Shown here: positions 33,209 to 41,189 of the stretch, piece by piece
How positions within the stretch are numbered: the stretch's first letter is position 1
How the letters are laid out: each line of letters opens with the position of its first letter
Assembly (NCBI GenBank): GCA_937928425.1
Contig: CALFVL010000047.1
Location: 1 to 41,189 of the forward strand
DNA length: 41,189 nucleotides
Reading direction: 5' to 3'
Source: an uncultured Verrucomicrobiales bacterium
GTDB lineage: Bacteria > Verrucomicrobiota > Verrucomicrobiia > Verrucomicrobiales > Akkermansiaceae
Notes under the pieces: generated by a model
What the model was told of the DNA's origin: nothing
The model's database searches: none
What the model saw: the letters and a program-made list of their open reading frames with translations, nothing else
Translations under genes and position numbers: made by a program

Positions 33209-35036
33209 AATAATCAATGTTATTATCTGCTCCACCTAAACCATTTACATTGTTCATATGATTCCTGATAAACTGACCACCTCTTCCGTCTAATATTTGC
33301 TCCACAAACACCCACGTAGCTTGAGTAACATTACAGGCCTGGGTTGTGTAAACAAATTCCCGGTGTTGAAAATTCTCAATATAATCCCTACCCGTATCGC
33401 AAGCGTTATAGAAAAATGTTCTATAGCCAAGATGCTGAGGAATTTCATTTCCGGGGGCAGCGACAATCAAACGACCTGCATAATGAAAAAAGTTTGGATT
33501 TACTCCTTGGCGATTTAAAACCCCTCCATTTCCAGCGCCAGAATTAGGAAATCTTATACCCACGTCAGGGGCGGGAGTGACATTATCCGGATGCACAAAG
33601 TTCTCCAAGGGAACATAGTTTATGACATTTTCTTGAATTTCTGGAGAAACCACCTCAGGAGGGACGGCGGCTTCGAGCAACAAATACGCCCATCCTTCGA
33701 GCGCAACTCGGGTGCTAGCCTGATCGCCTTCATCTCCAGGCCCTGTGGTAGGAAAAGAGCCATCTGGATTCTGCATTATCATTTCACCTGGGATTCCATG
33801 AAAACTCGTAGGAATATCAGTAAAACCGACCCCATAATTTAAGAAGTCGTCGATCACTTTAATTACATTTATCTCGAAGTTAGGACCAAACCCAAAATTT
33901 GAGTGCCCATCAAAAATCACAACTCTTTCGCTTGACTGAAGTCCTCGATTTAACGGATCTGGCGCTTCCATAATCTCAATAGCATAAATCTTCTCGGGGA
34001 GTTCTTCCGCGTCAGATTGCTCTTCCCCTTCTTCGCGGAGTGCAACCCCTTTAACTCCCCATATATTTCCAGAATTAAATACATCGTAAGGTGGGTTAGC
34101 GCCAGCGAGTTGAGCGTCTAAACGATTTTGTAGTTGCTGAATAAAAAAGGCCTGACTGTCAAAATCTGTCCCAATACCAAAAATAGTGGTGATGTCCATT
34201 GGTTGAAATACCCAATAGTCCAGAGATCCTGCAGCATCTGGGTCCATGTCGCCAGTAATTGATACCTCTACAAACGGAATAAAAGGTGGAATAACTAATG
34301 GTAATCCGTTAATCATGGAGACTTCAGAAGGGAGAGTGCTAGGGGGAGGAACCGGATCAGTCTGAAGTTGAAGTAAGTTAAAAATTGCTCCTACATTCTG
34401 CCCAGTTATATCTGTCAATTTAATTTTTGTCGTTGTCTTGTTACCTCGAAAAGCACTAATGCTTGGAACACCTCCACCGACAGGATTTCCAAATTGGTCG
34501 GAAACAATATTAAACCCTGCATCCAATCTCATCCTTACAGGAAGTTCTGAGGCGCCATCTTGAATCACTGTAATCTCAAGTTCAAACTGAGCAAGTGCAG
34601 CGCCTCCCCCACCTTGCCCCATATTTTGCCCTGGCGCGGGATTTGGATTCGGATTCGGGCCGGGGCCTTCGGTGTCGAAAACAAAAGGAGACGTGTTGTA
34701 AGTCAGGACTTCTTCAAGGTTCGTCCATCCATCGCCATCGAAATCATCGGTATCTGGATTTGTCGTAGACACATCGGTGTAAACTAACCGCAGATACATC
34801 TCTTCACTGACTTTTTCGAAAGCCATTCTAAGGGTCTGCCCCTGACCAAATCGAATGTCTGGAAGGAAATCCCAAGTCGCCAAGTCGTCTGTCGAGGCTT
34901 GGATGAAGTAAGAGCGACCGTGGACTCCGTGCCACTCAAGTTGATAAATGTTTCCTGAAAGCTGGGAGCAACGGATATCGCTCTGAGCATTTACTTTCAG
35001 GAGTAAAAGCAGAAAAAGGCTAAGAAATTTTTTCAT
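33183..35036 (-). CDS. Secreted multidomain protein with Ca-binding loop and clan CD-like His/Cys dyad
   Basis: 617 residues. Signal peptide MKKFLSLFLLLLLKVNAQ. Residues 30-90 form a beta domain seen in verrucomicrobial secreted proteins (HGRSYFIQASTDDLATWDF). At 98-109 is an EF-hand/TSP3-like loop, DFDGDGWTNLEE, then a Pro/Asn linker and a Gly stretch. The large remainder is beta-rich. Near the C-terminus RVVIFDGHSNFGFG (His378) and RTFFYNACDTGRDYIE (Cys546) occur in the order and local context of the clan CD dyad (caspase, gingipain, CHAT: GHG/H-G then A-C after a hydrophobic strand). The 168-residue gap includes an insertion. The dyad reading is inference. It is the third gene of the island operon. 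Confidence 0.7.
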   Translation of the reverse strand: MKKFLSLFLLLLLKVNAQSDIRCSQLSGNIYQLEWHGVHGRSYFIQASTDDLATWDFLPDIRFGQGQTLRMAFEKVSEEMYLRLVYTDVSTTNPDTDDFDGDGWTNLEEVLTYNTSPFVFDTEGPGPNPNPNPAPGQNMGQGGGGAALAQFELEITVIQDGASELPVRMRLDAGFNIVSDQFGNPVGGGVPSISAFRGNKTTTKIKLTDITGQNVGAIFNLLQLQTDPVPPPSTLPSEVSMINGLPLVIPPFIPFVEVSITGDMDPDAAGSLDYWVFQPMDITTIFGIGTDFDSQAFFIQQLQNRLDAQLAGANPPYDVFNSGNIWGVKGVALREEGEEQSDAEELPEKIYAIEIMEAPDPLNRGLQSSERVVIFDGHSNFGFGPNFEINVIKVIDDFLNYGVGFTDIPTSFHGIPGEMIMQNPDGSFPTTGPGDEGDQASTRVALEGWAYLLLEAAVPPEVVSPEIQENVINYVPLENFVHPDNVTPAPDVGIRFPNSGAGNGGVLNRQGVNPNFFHYAGRLIVAAPGNEIPQHLGYRTFFYNACDTGRDYIENFQHREFVYTTQACNVTQATWVFVEQILDGRGGQFIRNHMNNVNGLGGADNNIDYYGFYNFGN

Positions 35037-35056
35037 TTGATTTTAGGGTGTTATTT

Positions 35057-35815
35057 CTACTCGCTACCTCTCATTTCCTTGGGTTTGTCCTCCTGCCTCC
35101 AAAATCTCAAGGTAACCGTTTTTTTCTGACGGGCTTCTTTTTCCTTGGCTGCTTCTTTCTCTCCTTCGGCTTCAACTTTTGCTTGGTGAACTTCTTTGAT
35201 CTTATCCTTTTCAAGGGCATAGTGTTCATGCAGGGCTTCCATAAAATGGATGTCATCGGGCTTGAGAGCACCCCCTTTCCCCTCCTGATAGTAAGCTCCA
35301 CCTTCGCTCAAACTTGGAAGATTTGTTGGGAGAGCAGGTGATTCGTCAGTCACTTGCGCGCTCGAAGGCATGATCATCATTGTATATTTCGTGTCACCTT
35401 GAACGAAAGTCGGACTAGCGCCAAGCGCCTCCCATGAGGTGATATTGGTCCACGCAAGAGCTTCGGTTGCGACCTCTCCACTTAGCGATTTAAACTGAAG
35501 CAAGGTATAAGTGTGATCATAAACCGTCGCTGAAACAAAGTAGCTCCGACGCTTCAAAAACGCGGAAACAGAATGAACAGGTTTCACAGCATCACTCGAG
35601 TCTTTCTTGCTCTCCAAATCCTTGAGAAGATCTTCATCAGGAGTGCTCAACCTCTCAATTTTCAAGTGGGTGTTTCCCTGCACGACGGACGATTCATCCA
35701 GAACAATGCTGGATTCTAAAACAGCATTTGTTTCAGGTGTTACTTTGATGCTTTCTTCCCCCTGAGCCCAGATAACTGATGAAAAGACCCCTAAGAGACA
35801 AGACTGTATTTTCAT
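35057..35815 (-). CDS. Unrecognised secreted protein with charged C-terminal helix
   Basis: 252 residues, signal peptide MKIQSCLLGVFSSVIWAQ. The middle contains a compact segment (FLKRRSYFVSATVYDHTYTLLQFKS, then WTNITSWEALGASPTFVQG). Residues about 190-235 form a highly charged Lys/Glu helix (HYALEKDKIKEVHQAKVEAEGEKEAAKEKEARQKK). Ser/Thr residues are frequent near the N-terminus. No family is recognised. It lies 49 bp after the CotH gene and 20 bp before the dyad protein, all on the minus strand. A role as kinase substrate is a positional guess only. Confidence 0.62.
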   Translation of the reverse strand: MKIQSCLLGVFSSVIWAQGEESIKVTPETNAVLESSIVLDESSVVQGNTHLKIERLSTPDEDLLKDLESKKDSSDAVKPVHSVSAFLKRRSYFVSATVYDHTYTLLQFKSLSGEVATEALAWTNITSWEALGASPTFVQGDTKYTMMIMPSSAQVTDESPALPTNLPSLSEGGAYYQEGKGGALKPDDIHFMEALHEHYALEKDKIKEVHQAKVEAEGEKEAAKEKEARQKKTVTLRFWRQEDKPKEMRGSE

Positions 35816-35864
35816 GAAAGAAACGTACGATTTGAATCAGTCGTTTCACCAGATTTAAAATGAA

Positions 35865-37805
35865 CTATTTATTTGAACGGGGTGAAACCATGAGAGCACT
35901 CCACTTCCTCTCAGAATAAACTCGCGCCATCACCTTTTCTCCCTCGTTGATTCGCAACGGGTTTCGGTAGGCTGGCCCTAGAATCTTACCAGTCCATGCC
36001 TCACGTGGATCTGTTCCATCCGTAGTGAAAATAATGATCCCTGTTTCATTTGGGTTCTCAAGATAGATCGTTTTTTCGTTCTTTTTGATCATCCGTGAGG
36101 GAGGACGGCCAAGCTTGGGAGGAAGGATTTTTGGAAAGACCCCATATTTCTGAAAGTCCTCAATGAGATCCATCGAACGCCTTGGAAAGAATTTCGTGAA
36201 AAGCCAACTGTCAGGAGAAGTCAATTTTTGCCACTTGACATTGTGAACTAAAAATGGGGAGTCCTTGTTGATAGCATCTCCCCATCGTGCGCCTTCGAGG
36301 AGCAGCAGAGGCTCGATTTCATTGAGGAGACGACGGTAGCGAAGAGAGGCTTGCGTAGGGCTTAAAAGACCACCTAAAGAGACGTGCTGATAAAGACGGT
36401 CGGAAAAGCGAAGGCGGAATTCAGGATGACTTGTCAGCGCTCGATACCAAAGACCGGGGCCAAAGCCATCAAAGAGCATTTTGGTGTCATTCACTTGATC
36501 AAAGCCCAAAGCATCTTTGGCGTGTCGATTGCGGAGGCTATCCCATCTCCGAAAAAATCCTGTTTCAGCATCCCACCCTACAAAGCGGAAATAGGGATTT
36601 TCGCTTTTCTCTCCGATCAGGAAAAAATTTCGATCCGGCCAATCCACATTGGCCGCATAAACATTGACGATGAAATGATCGATGAAGGCATCGACATCGA
36701 GGTAACGATCCAACTCCGCAAAGGATTTTTTCGTATTGGTGAGCTGAGTGGTTATGAACGTTTTCGCTTCATCAAGGCGCGTTTTTTCACCACTTTGCAA
36801 CTCGCGGGCATTGTAAATAATGAGATCGTCAGACTTCTTCTCAAGGTGGGAAGAAGCAAAGTGTTCATCAGGTCTTTCGGTAAGAGCATAGACACCCCAA
36901 TAACGGCCATTAAGGAAAAGATGCACCCACCTCTGCCTTGCTGATAGATTCCCCATCAAGCGTTGGGTTTGCGCCGCCCAAGCGTCATTCACATATCTTG
37001 CATTGTTCCTCCAAGTGTGGCTGTAAACGGCCCAAGAATCATGAGTGGGGTTTCGGAGAATGAGATTTTCAAACTCTTCCGGCCCCTTTTCTTTGAAAAG
37101 ATCTCCAGAAAACTTCCCTGCTCCAAATTCCTTTGCGAAACGGAGGCGAAAATTCTTCTTTCGGGATTGCGTGCGACTTCCCGCTCCTTGAATTCTGAGA
37201 CCGCAGCTCACTTGGAGAGAACCTTTTTCGTTGGGATCAATCCACTCCACAGATGCCGAGAGTTCGGATGCTCTTCCCCTCTTTTTAGGATCAATGTAAA
37301 TCCCCTCTTCACCAAAAAGACCCTCGGCATCCGTCAGAACGGAAACCGTTGGCACTCGATGAAAAACGTCCTTAGCCTCCTGCATTGCCGTTTTAGTTTC
37401 GAAGACCTCGGGATTCATTCCTTGGTCAATTTCAGGAGACCATGAAGCGACTGATTTCTGATTTAGAATATCGTCTACAAAAAGATAAGTGTGTGTCTCA
37501 ATCGGGCTTGGCTCCAATGCTTCTTTGATAGCCATCGCTCTTAGAATTGTCGTCTGAGCGACTTCCACTGTGGCTTTCGATTCGGGGGCGACAAGAACCC
37601 CGTTCGTCTTCGAGGGCGTTGTTCCATCAGCTGTATAAATGATACTGGCTTCTGGAGTTTCCGTGGAAAGAACAACCTCAAAAGGCTCAGTGTAATAGCC
37701 TCGCTCGATGGAAAAACTAACCGACTCGACCTCTTGTTTTTTAGGAGCGGCAGAAAGCGGAAAAGGAGTGATAGCGAAAAGTAAAAAGACCAATCTAAAA
37801 GACAT
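35865..37805 (-). CDS. Secreted CotH-family kinase with chitobiase-type beta domains
   Basis: 646 residues from the ATG at 37805 (MSFRLVFLLFAITPFPLSA signal peptide). Residues about 25-110 are a chitobiase/hexosaminidase C-terminal-like domain (GYYTEPFEVVLSTETPEASIIYTADGTTPS). About 190-500 match CotH: LRIQGAGSRTQSRKKNFRLRF, HLFLNGRYWGVYALTERPDE, then the metal region FRFVGWDAETGF. A second chitobiase-type domain (GIIIFTTDGTDPREAWTG) ends the protein. CotH proteins of spore-formers are atypical kinases that phosphorylate CotB/CotG. Here the enzyme would act outside the cytoplasm. It is the first gene of the island operon, next to the ISAs1 left end. Confidence 0.85.
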   Translation of the reverse strand: MSFRLVFLLFAITPFPLSAAPKKQEVESVSFSIERGYYTEPFEVVLSTETPEASIIYTADGTTPSKTNGVLVAPESKATVEVAQTTILRAMAIKEALEPSPIETHTYLFVDDILNQKSVASWSPEIDQGMNPEVFETKTAMQEAKDVFHRVPTVSVLTDAEGLFGEEGIYIDPKKRGRASELSASVEWIDPNEKGSLQVSCGLRIQGAGSRTQSRKKNFRLRFAKEFGAGKFSGDLFKEKGPEEFENLILRNPTHDSWAVYSHTWRNNARYVNDAWAAQTQRLMGNLSARQRWVHLFLNGRYWGVYALTERPDEHFASSHLEKKSDDLIIYNARELQSGEKTRLDEAKTFITTQLTNTKKSFAELDRYLDVDAFIDHFIVNVYAANVDWPDRNFFLIGEKSENPYFRFVGWDAETGFFRRWDSLRNRHAKDALGFDQVNDTKMLFDGFGPGLWYRALTSHPEFRLRFSDRLYQHVSLGGLLSPTQASLRYRRLLNEIEPLLLLEGARWGDAINKDSPFLVHNVKWQKLTSPDSWLFTKFFPRRSMDLIEDFQKYGVFPKILPPKLGRPPSRMIKKNEKTIYLENPNETGIIIFTTDGTDPREAWTGKILGPAYRNPLRINEGEKVMARVYSERKWSALMVSPRSNK

Positions 37806-37864
37806 CAAGAGAAAGAATGTGGATTTATTAGATCATGTCGAATGAAATGAGTTGGCATTGGTGA

Positions 37865-39109
37865 CAGGGTCATCCAGCTAGGGAGAGAAGTTTGTTGCGA
37901 TAGGTCTCATTTACCATCGCTTTCATTTGTTTCATTGGAAGCGATTTTTTGTTCGTGGTCTCGGCTTTTAGGAGGTTGTGAGCCACTCGTCGTAAGATCG
38001 CGAAGTTCTTCACTGCATTGGCTAATCTCACTTGTGAGTGATCTTCTCGATAGAGTGTATCCAAGACCCAGTGACAGCTATTCTCAATGCTCCAATGCTG
38101 GCGGATCAATACGCTAAATTCTTTTGCCGAACTAGCGCGACTACTAATGTAAAAGCGCATCTGTTTCGTCGTCTTCTTATCTGCCAACGAGTAGCTTTCG
38201 CTCTCAATCATGATTAACGTGGTCAAATCTTTCCAACGTTTCCGGATCGATGGGATCATCCAGCTAAGCTCTTGGGTCACTGCTGTTCGACGCGTCGTAA
38301 CGCGCCCATTTGCTTTTTCAACTTGCTCATGAGATTCCCAGGATAGGCCGCTTTGCTTCACGCTTTGGCTTGCGGCGAAGTGGAATTGATCGACGATTTC
38401 CTTGTGGAGAGAGCCTTGGTTTCCTTTGACAGCCATGAGGTAGTCGGCTTTGCGCTCACGGATGTTCGCGGCAATTGCAGTCTGAGTTCCCATTGCATCA
38501 ACCGAGATCATATGACCTTCGATTTTGAGTTGCTCCAAGAGTTTAGGGATCGCTGGGATTTCGTTACTTTTGCGCAGCACAAATTCCACCCCAAGAGTGA
38601 GGCCCGTTTCTGCAGCATAAGCACTGAGGCAGTGCTGTTGTTCGAGATTGGTCTTACCACTTCCCCGGATCGTTTTTCCGTCGACCGCGATGAGTTGCTT
38701 GGCAAGCTCGGGGTGAACATCTTTGAGATGAGCGATGAGGCATTGGCTAAACTCCTTCGGATCGAGCAATGAAAAGAGATTGATCATCGTTTGTGTGACC
38801 GGAATCCCATTGGGGAGGCTAACCCATTTCTTGAGCCATTTTTGATGGATTTGACCGAACTCAATAATTCCTGTGAACGACTGAACGCCACAAACCAAGG
38901 CGCTTACGGCGAGAAAAATCATCTCACCGAAGTGGTGTTTCTTATTTCCACCGGTGCGAGGGTCTTCGATGATAACGAAGTGTTCAAAACCAATCGGGAA
39001 ACCGCCAGAGTAGTCAATCTTTGCTGGATTTACAGGCATCCAGCAAGTGTTTCAGCTTCTTGGAAACGTACAAGCCTTATGTCAACCTTTCCCTAGCTGG
39101 ATGGCCCTG
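37865..39109 (-). mobile_element. ISAs1-family insertion sequence
   Basis: About 1.25 kb with inverted ends CAGGG(T/C)CATCCAGCTAGGGA: 37865-37884 on the left and 39090-39109 on the right (reverse complement), with one mismatch. It encodes a single complete transposase. The transposase stop codon lies within the left repeat. No identical flanking duplication is seen. Confidence 0.9.
37870..39039 (-). CDS. ISAs1-family DDE transposase
   Basis: 389 residues. N-terminal DDE_Tnp_1-associated region (DPRTGGNKKHHFGEMIFLAVSALVCG), then the catalytic core with Asp120 (LIAVDGKTIRGSG), Asp181 (MISVDAMGTQ) and Glu319 (HWSIENSCHWVLD), and the family motif YLMAVKGNQ. The stop is within the terminal inverted repeat, so the last residues (LSLAG) are encoded by the IS end. 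It appears intact. Confidence 0.95.
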   Translation of the reverse strand: MPVNPAKIDYSGGFPIGFEHFVIIEDPRTGGNKKHHFGEMIFLAVSALVCGVQSFTGIIEFGQIHQKWLKKWVSLPNGIPVTQTMINLFSLLDPKEFSQCLIAHLKDVHPELAKQLIAVDGKTIRGSGKTNLEQQHCLSAYAAETGLTLGVEFVLRKSNEIPAIPKLLEQLKIEGHMISVDAMGTQTAIAANIRERKADYLMAVKGNQGSLHKEIVDQFHFAASQSVKQSGLSWESHEQVEKANGRVTTRRTAVTQELSWMIPSIRKRWKDLTTLIMIESESYSLADKKTTKQMRFYISSRASSAKEFSVLIRQHWSIENSCHWVLDTLYREDHSQVRLANAVKNFAILRRVAHNLLKAETTNKKSLPMKQMKAMVNETYRNKLLSLAG

Positions 39110-39222
39110 ATGCTGAGGCGATCTCTAAGAGTGGGGAGCCGAGACATTTAAATGAGTAATAGACATTACCCACTTAGCAATGATTTAGCTGGCTCTGACT
39201 AGGGAGCAAAAGCGATAAAACC

Positions 39223-40593
39223 CTACGAGTGAGTCTCACGCAAAGGACTCTGACGATCCCAAATGTAGCGGCGAAAAATGACTTTCACAGCAGCAGTAAG
39301 GGGAACGGCGAGGAGAGCACCGAGGAAACCACCGAGCAGGAGGGACCAGAAGAGCATAGAGAAGATGACTGTCATGGGATGTAGTCCTACGGAGTCACCC
39401 ACGATTTTAGGCGCGGTGACGAGCGAGTTAATCTGCTGGACGATGATGAAGATGGCGAGAACACCTAAGACATATCCCCACTGAGTGATGCCGTAAGGTT
39501 CTGTAAAGCCATGGAAGTAGGCGATAATGCAGGCAGGGATGAGACAGATGATGTTCCCGATGAAGGGGATGATGCCAAGGAAGGCCATACAGACGCCAAT
39601 GAGAAGACCATAGGGAAGTTGGAAAATGGTGAGGGCGATGCCGACGAGAATACCATCAATAAAGGCCACGAGAACCTGTCCACGGAAGAATGAGATGAGG
39701 TAGCCATTAATTTCACGCAGAGTTGAGACGACTTCGTCTTTAAAGGCAGAGGCTCGGAGAGGCACGTAGTCAGTCCAGCCTTGCTGGATGCCATCACTTT
39801 CTTTTAGGAAGTAGTAGAGGTAGATGGGAACCATGGCAAAGCCGATGATGAGGCCAAAGAAGCCGAGAATTTTTCCGGAACTATCAGAAAGCCAGCTGAG
39901 GGTTTTTTGGGCTAGTCCGGAGAGCCATTTCCCACCTTTCGTGATGCCGAAGTTTTTTAGGGCGATCGTTTCCTGAGCATGAGGAATTTCTGAGATTGTT
40001 TTTCCGCTGTTCCAATCGGAGTTAAATAGGGCGAGAAGCTCTGCTGAGGCCTCGGACTTGCCGTCACTGAGTTTTCCTGTGCTCGGATCTAGGCGCCATT
40101 TTACTTTATGAGGCCCAGTGAGGAAGCCTCCCGCATCAAGGCGCTTTTCAGCTGCGGCTTGATCTTTGGTAAATGTTCTCTGGACGATCCAACCGTAGAA
40201 GGCATTTTCTTTAGAGTGTTTTAGGATTTCTGGTGAAATCCAGTCGATCGATCCTTTCGAGTAGGCCGTTTCAATTTGTTTAGAGAGCTTGATCCCTACG
40301 AAGAAGAGAAGAGTGATGATGGCGAGGAGGAAGCTCCCGAATACCGCAATGATACCTTGCACCCGAGAGAGGCCTTTTCCTTGCAACCACTTGACAACAG
40401 GGTGAAGAAGGTAGGCCACGATTCCAGCTACCGCAAGGGGCACGAAGACGGGCTGTAAATAACCGAGGACGGAGCTGCTAAGCCAAATAAGACCGACGAG
40501 AAGGCAGCCTAAAACGAGAATGGCAAGGCCGGTGACTGCTTTCCAGAGAGTGCGTTTTTGGAATTCGCTGGGAAATGAGTTTTTCTCTTCCAC
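39223..40593 (-). CDS. AI-2E/PerM-family transporter
   Basis: 456 residues from a GTG start. The family layout is two N-terminal TMs (LAILVLGCLLVGLIWLSS and VFVPLAVAGIVAYLLHPVV), a long soluble loop (about 110-225) enlarged relative to typical members, then several TMs with YLYYFLKESDGI, RGQVLVAFIDGILVGIAL and PQ-region GFLGALLAVPLTAAVKV. The family includes TqsA (AI-2 export) and various exporters of unknown substrate; no function can be assigned. It is 65 bp downstream of nusB on the same strand. Confidence 0.87.
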   Translation of the reverse strand: MEEKNSFPSEFQKRTLWKAVTGLAILVLGCLLVGLIWLSSSVLGYLQPVFVPLAVAGIVAYLLHPVVKWLQGKGLSRVQGIIAVFGSFLLAIITLLFFVGIKLSKQIETAYSKGSIDWISPEILKHSKENAFYGWIVQRTFTKDQAAAEKRLDAGGFLTGPHKVKWRLDPSTGKLSDGKSEASAELLALFNSDWNSGKTISEIPHAQETIALKNFGITKGGKWLSGLAQKTLSWLSDSSGKILGFFGLIIGFAMVPIYLYYFLKESDGIQQGWTDYVPLRASAFKDEVVSTLREINGYLISFFRGQVLVAFIDGILVGIALTIFQLPYGLLIGVCMAFLGIIPFIGNIICLIPACIIAYFHGFTEPYGITQWGYVLGVLAIFIIVQQINSLVTAPKIVGDSVGLHPMTVIFSMLFWSLLLGGFLGALLAVPLTAAVKVIFRRYIWDRQSPLRETHS

Positions 40594-40658
40594 GCTTGGG
40601 AGGCTGCCGAAGTTTAAGGCAGTATGGAAGGGTAATTTCTGGACCTTTTTGTAATGGT

Positions 40659-41189
40659 TTACCTCTTGGCAATTTTGTCGAGGATACCATTGACGAAGGA
40701 GGCAGCATCTTCTCCGGAAAATGAGCGAGCGAGTTCGATAGCCTCATTGATGGAAACCGAGGAGTCGATCTCTGGGGCTTTTAAAATTTCCCATGTGGCG
40801 AGCCGGAGGATGGCGAGGTCTACTTTAGAGAGACGGTTGATATCGAAGTTGTCAGCCGTCTGATCGATGATCTCGTCTAGTTCTACGATGGTGGACTGGA
40901 CTTGGTCAGCGAGGGAAACGGTCTCATTCTCCAAAGTCTGCATCTCACGGCTGATCCGGTGCAGGTGGTCGAGGTCTCTTTGCTCCGTGTAATTTTCTGG
41001 GAAGTGGACCATCCGAGCGCGTTCATCATAGCTGTTTAATTTATTAAACGTGTCTAGAAGGTTTTCCTGCTGCAAGGAGGGGAAGGCGGTGGTTTTTGGC
41101 AGGAGAGTTTCGCGCTGTTTTTTAAGGTGACCGGAGTCACGGAGGAGCTTGTGCAGCTCTCGGCGCCAGCCGCCAGTGTCGGCCTTGAG
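40659..41189 (-). CDS. nusB: Transcription antitermination factor NusB (N-terminus outside window)
   Basis: C-terminal NusB core: NFDINRLSKVDLAILRLATWEIL and SSVSINEAIELARSFSGEDAASFVNGILDKIAK, the family-defining helices. NusB with NusE binds boxA RNA in rRNA antitermination. The frame is open from the window edge with no ATG/GTG/TTG until a TTG at 41075, which would give only 138 residues and drop the conserved first helices. The gene most likely starts beyond 41189. The visible N-terminal part (GGWRRELHKLLRD, YDERARMVHFPENY) is longer than in E. coli NusB, as in other PVC proteins of this family. Confidence 0.88.
   Translation of the reverse strand, partial: LKADTGGWRRELHKLLRDSGHLKKQRETLLPKTTAFPSLQQENLLDTFNKLNSYDERARMVHFPENYTEQRDLDHLHRISREMQTLENETVSLADQVQSTIVELDEIIDQTADNFDINRLSKVDLAILRLATWEILKAPEIDSSVSINEAIELARSFSGEDAASFVNGILDKIAKR

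Noticed and set aside
30818-39109. Composite transposon bounded by two insertion sequences
   Set aside because: The two ISs belong to different families (IS3 and ISAs1) with unrelated ends, so they cannot mobilise the interval together.

Overview
The window looks like about 41 kb of chromosome from a member of the PVC group, most likely Verrucomicrobiota. This is inferred from gene content and protein style: large secreted proteins with Ca-loop segments, a CotH kinase with chitobiase-type domains, PVC-like Ffh and NusB, and a backbone near 50-55% GC by sampled lines. No rRNA, tRNA or CRISPR array is visible. Most gene starts lack a well-placed Shine-Dalgarno sequence.

Left part (1-22.1 kb), mostly minus strand. 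It holds hisH (cut by the window edge) and hisB, a lipoprotein with a degenerate DUF255/thioredoxin fold, and a ParA-type ATPase overlapping a gene with a roadblock-like C-terminus. Next come a very large TerB-FHA-ABC-permease fusion, an M15-like peptidase lipoprotein, a flavin reductase fused to a NapH-like polyferredoxin, and NADP-type glutamate dehydrogenase. These are followed by an exported ClpP-like protease with a coiled coil, a two-TM protein, a short RecO, a TPR protein, an NlpC/P60-like protein behind a TonB-dependent receptor, and ffh-khpA.

Middle part (22.2-30.3 kb), all plus strand. LemA, an HtpX-like M48 peptidase and a UbiA-like membrane protein lead into a housekeeping run of adk, fmt, pyrH and frr. 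A PanB-fold protein that has lost most metal ligands and a small membrane protein close this block.

Accessory island (about 30.3-39.1 kb). It starts with a DUF2071 remnant and short repeats, then an IS3-family element (about 30818-32164). An AT-richer four-gene minus-strand operon follows: CotH kinase, small secreted protein, large secreted protein with a His/Cys pair resembling clan CD peptidases, and a signal-peptide/C-terminal-anchor protein. The operon ends in a good terminator. An ISAs1-family element (about 37865-39109) bounds the other side. This operon is the best candidate for an undescribed system: an extracytoplasmic kinase, a possible substrate, a caspase-like peptidase and a membrane anchor, probably acquired horizontally.

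Right edge (39.2-41.2 kb): nusB, whose reading frame runs off the window, followed by an AI-2E-family exporter, both on the minus strand.
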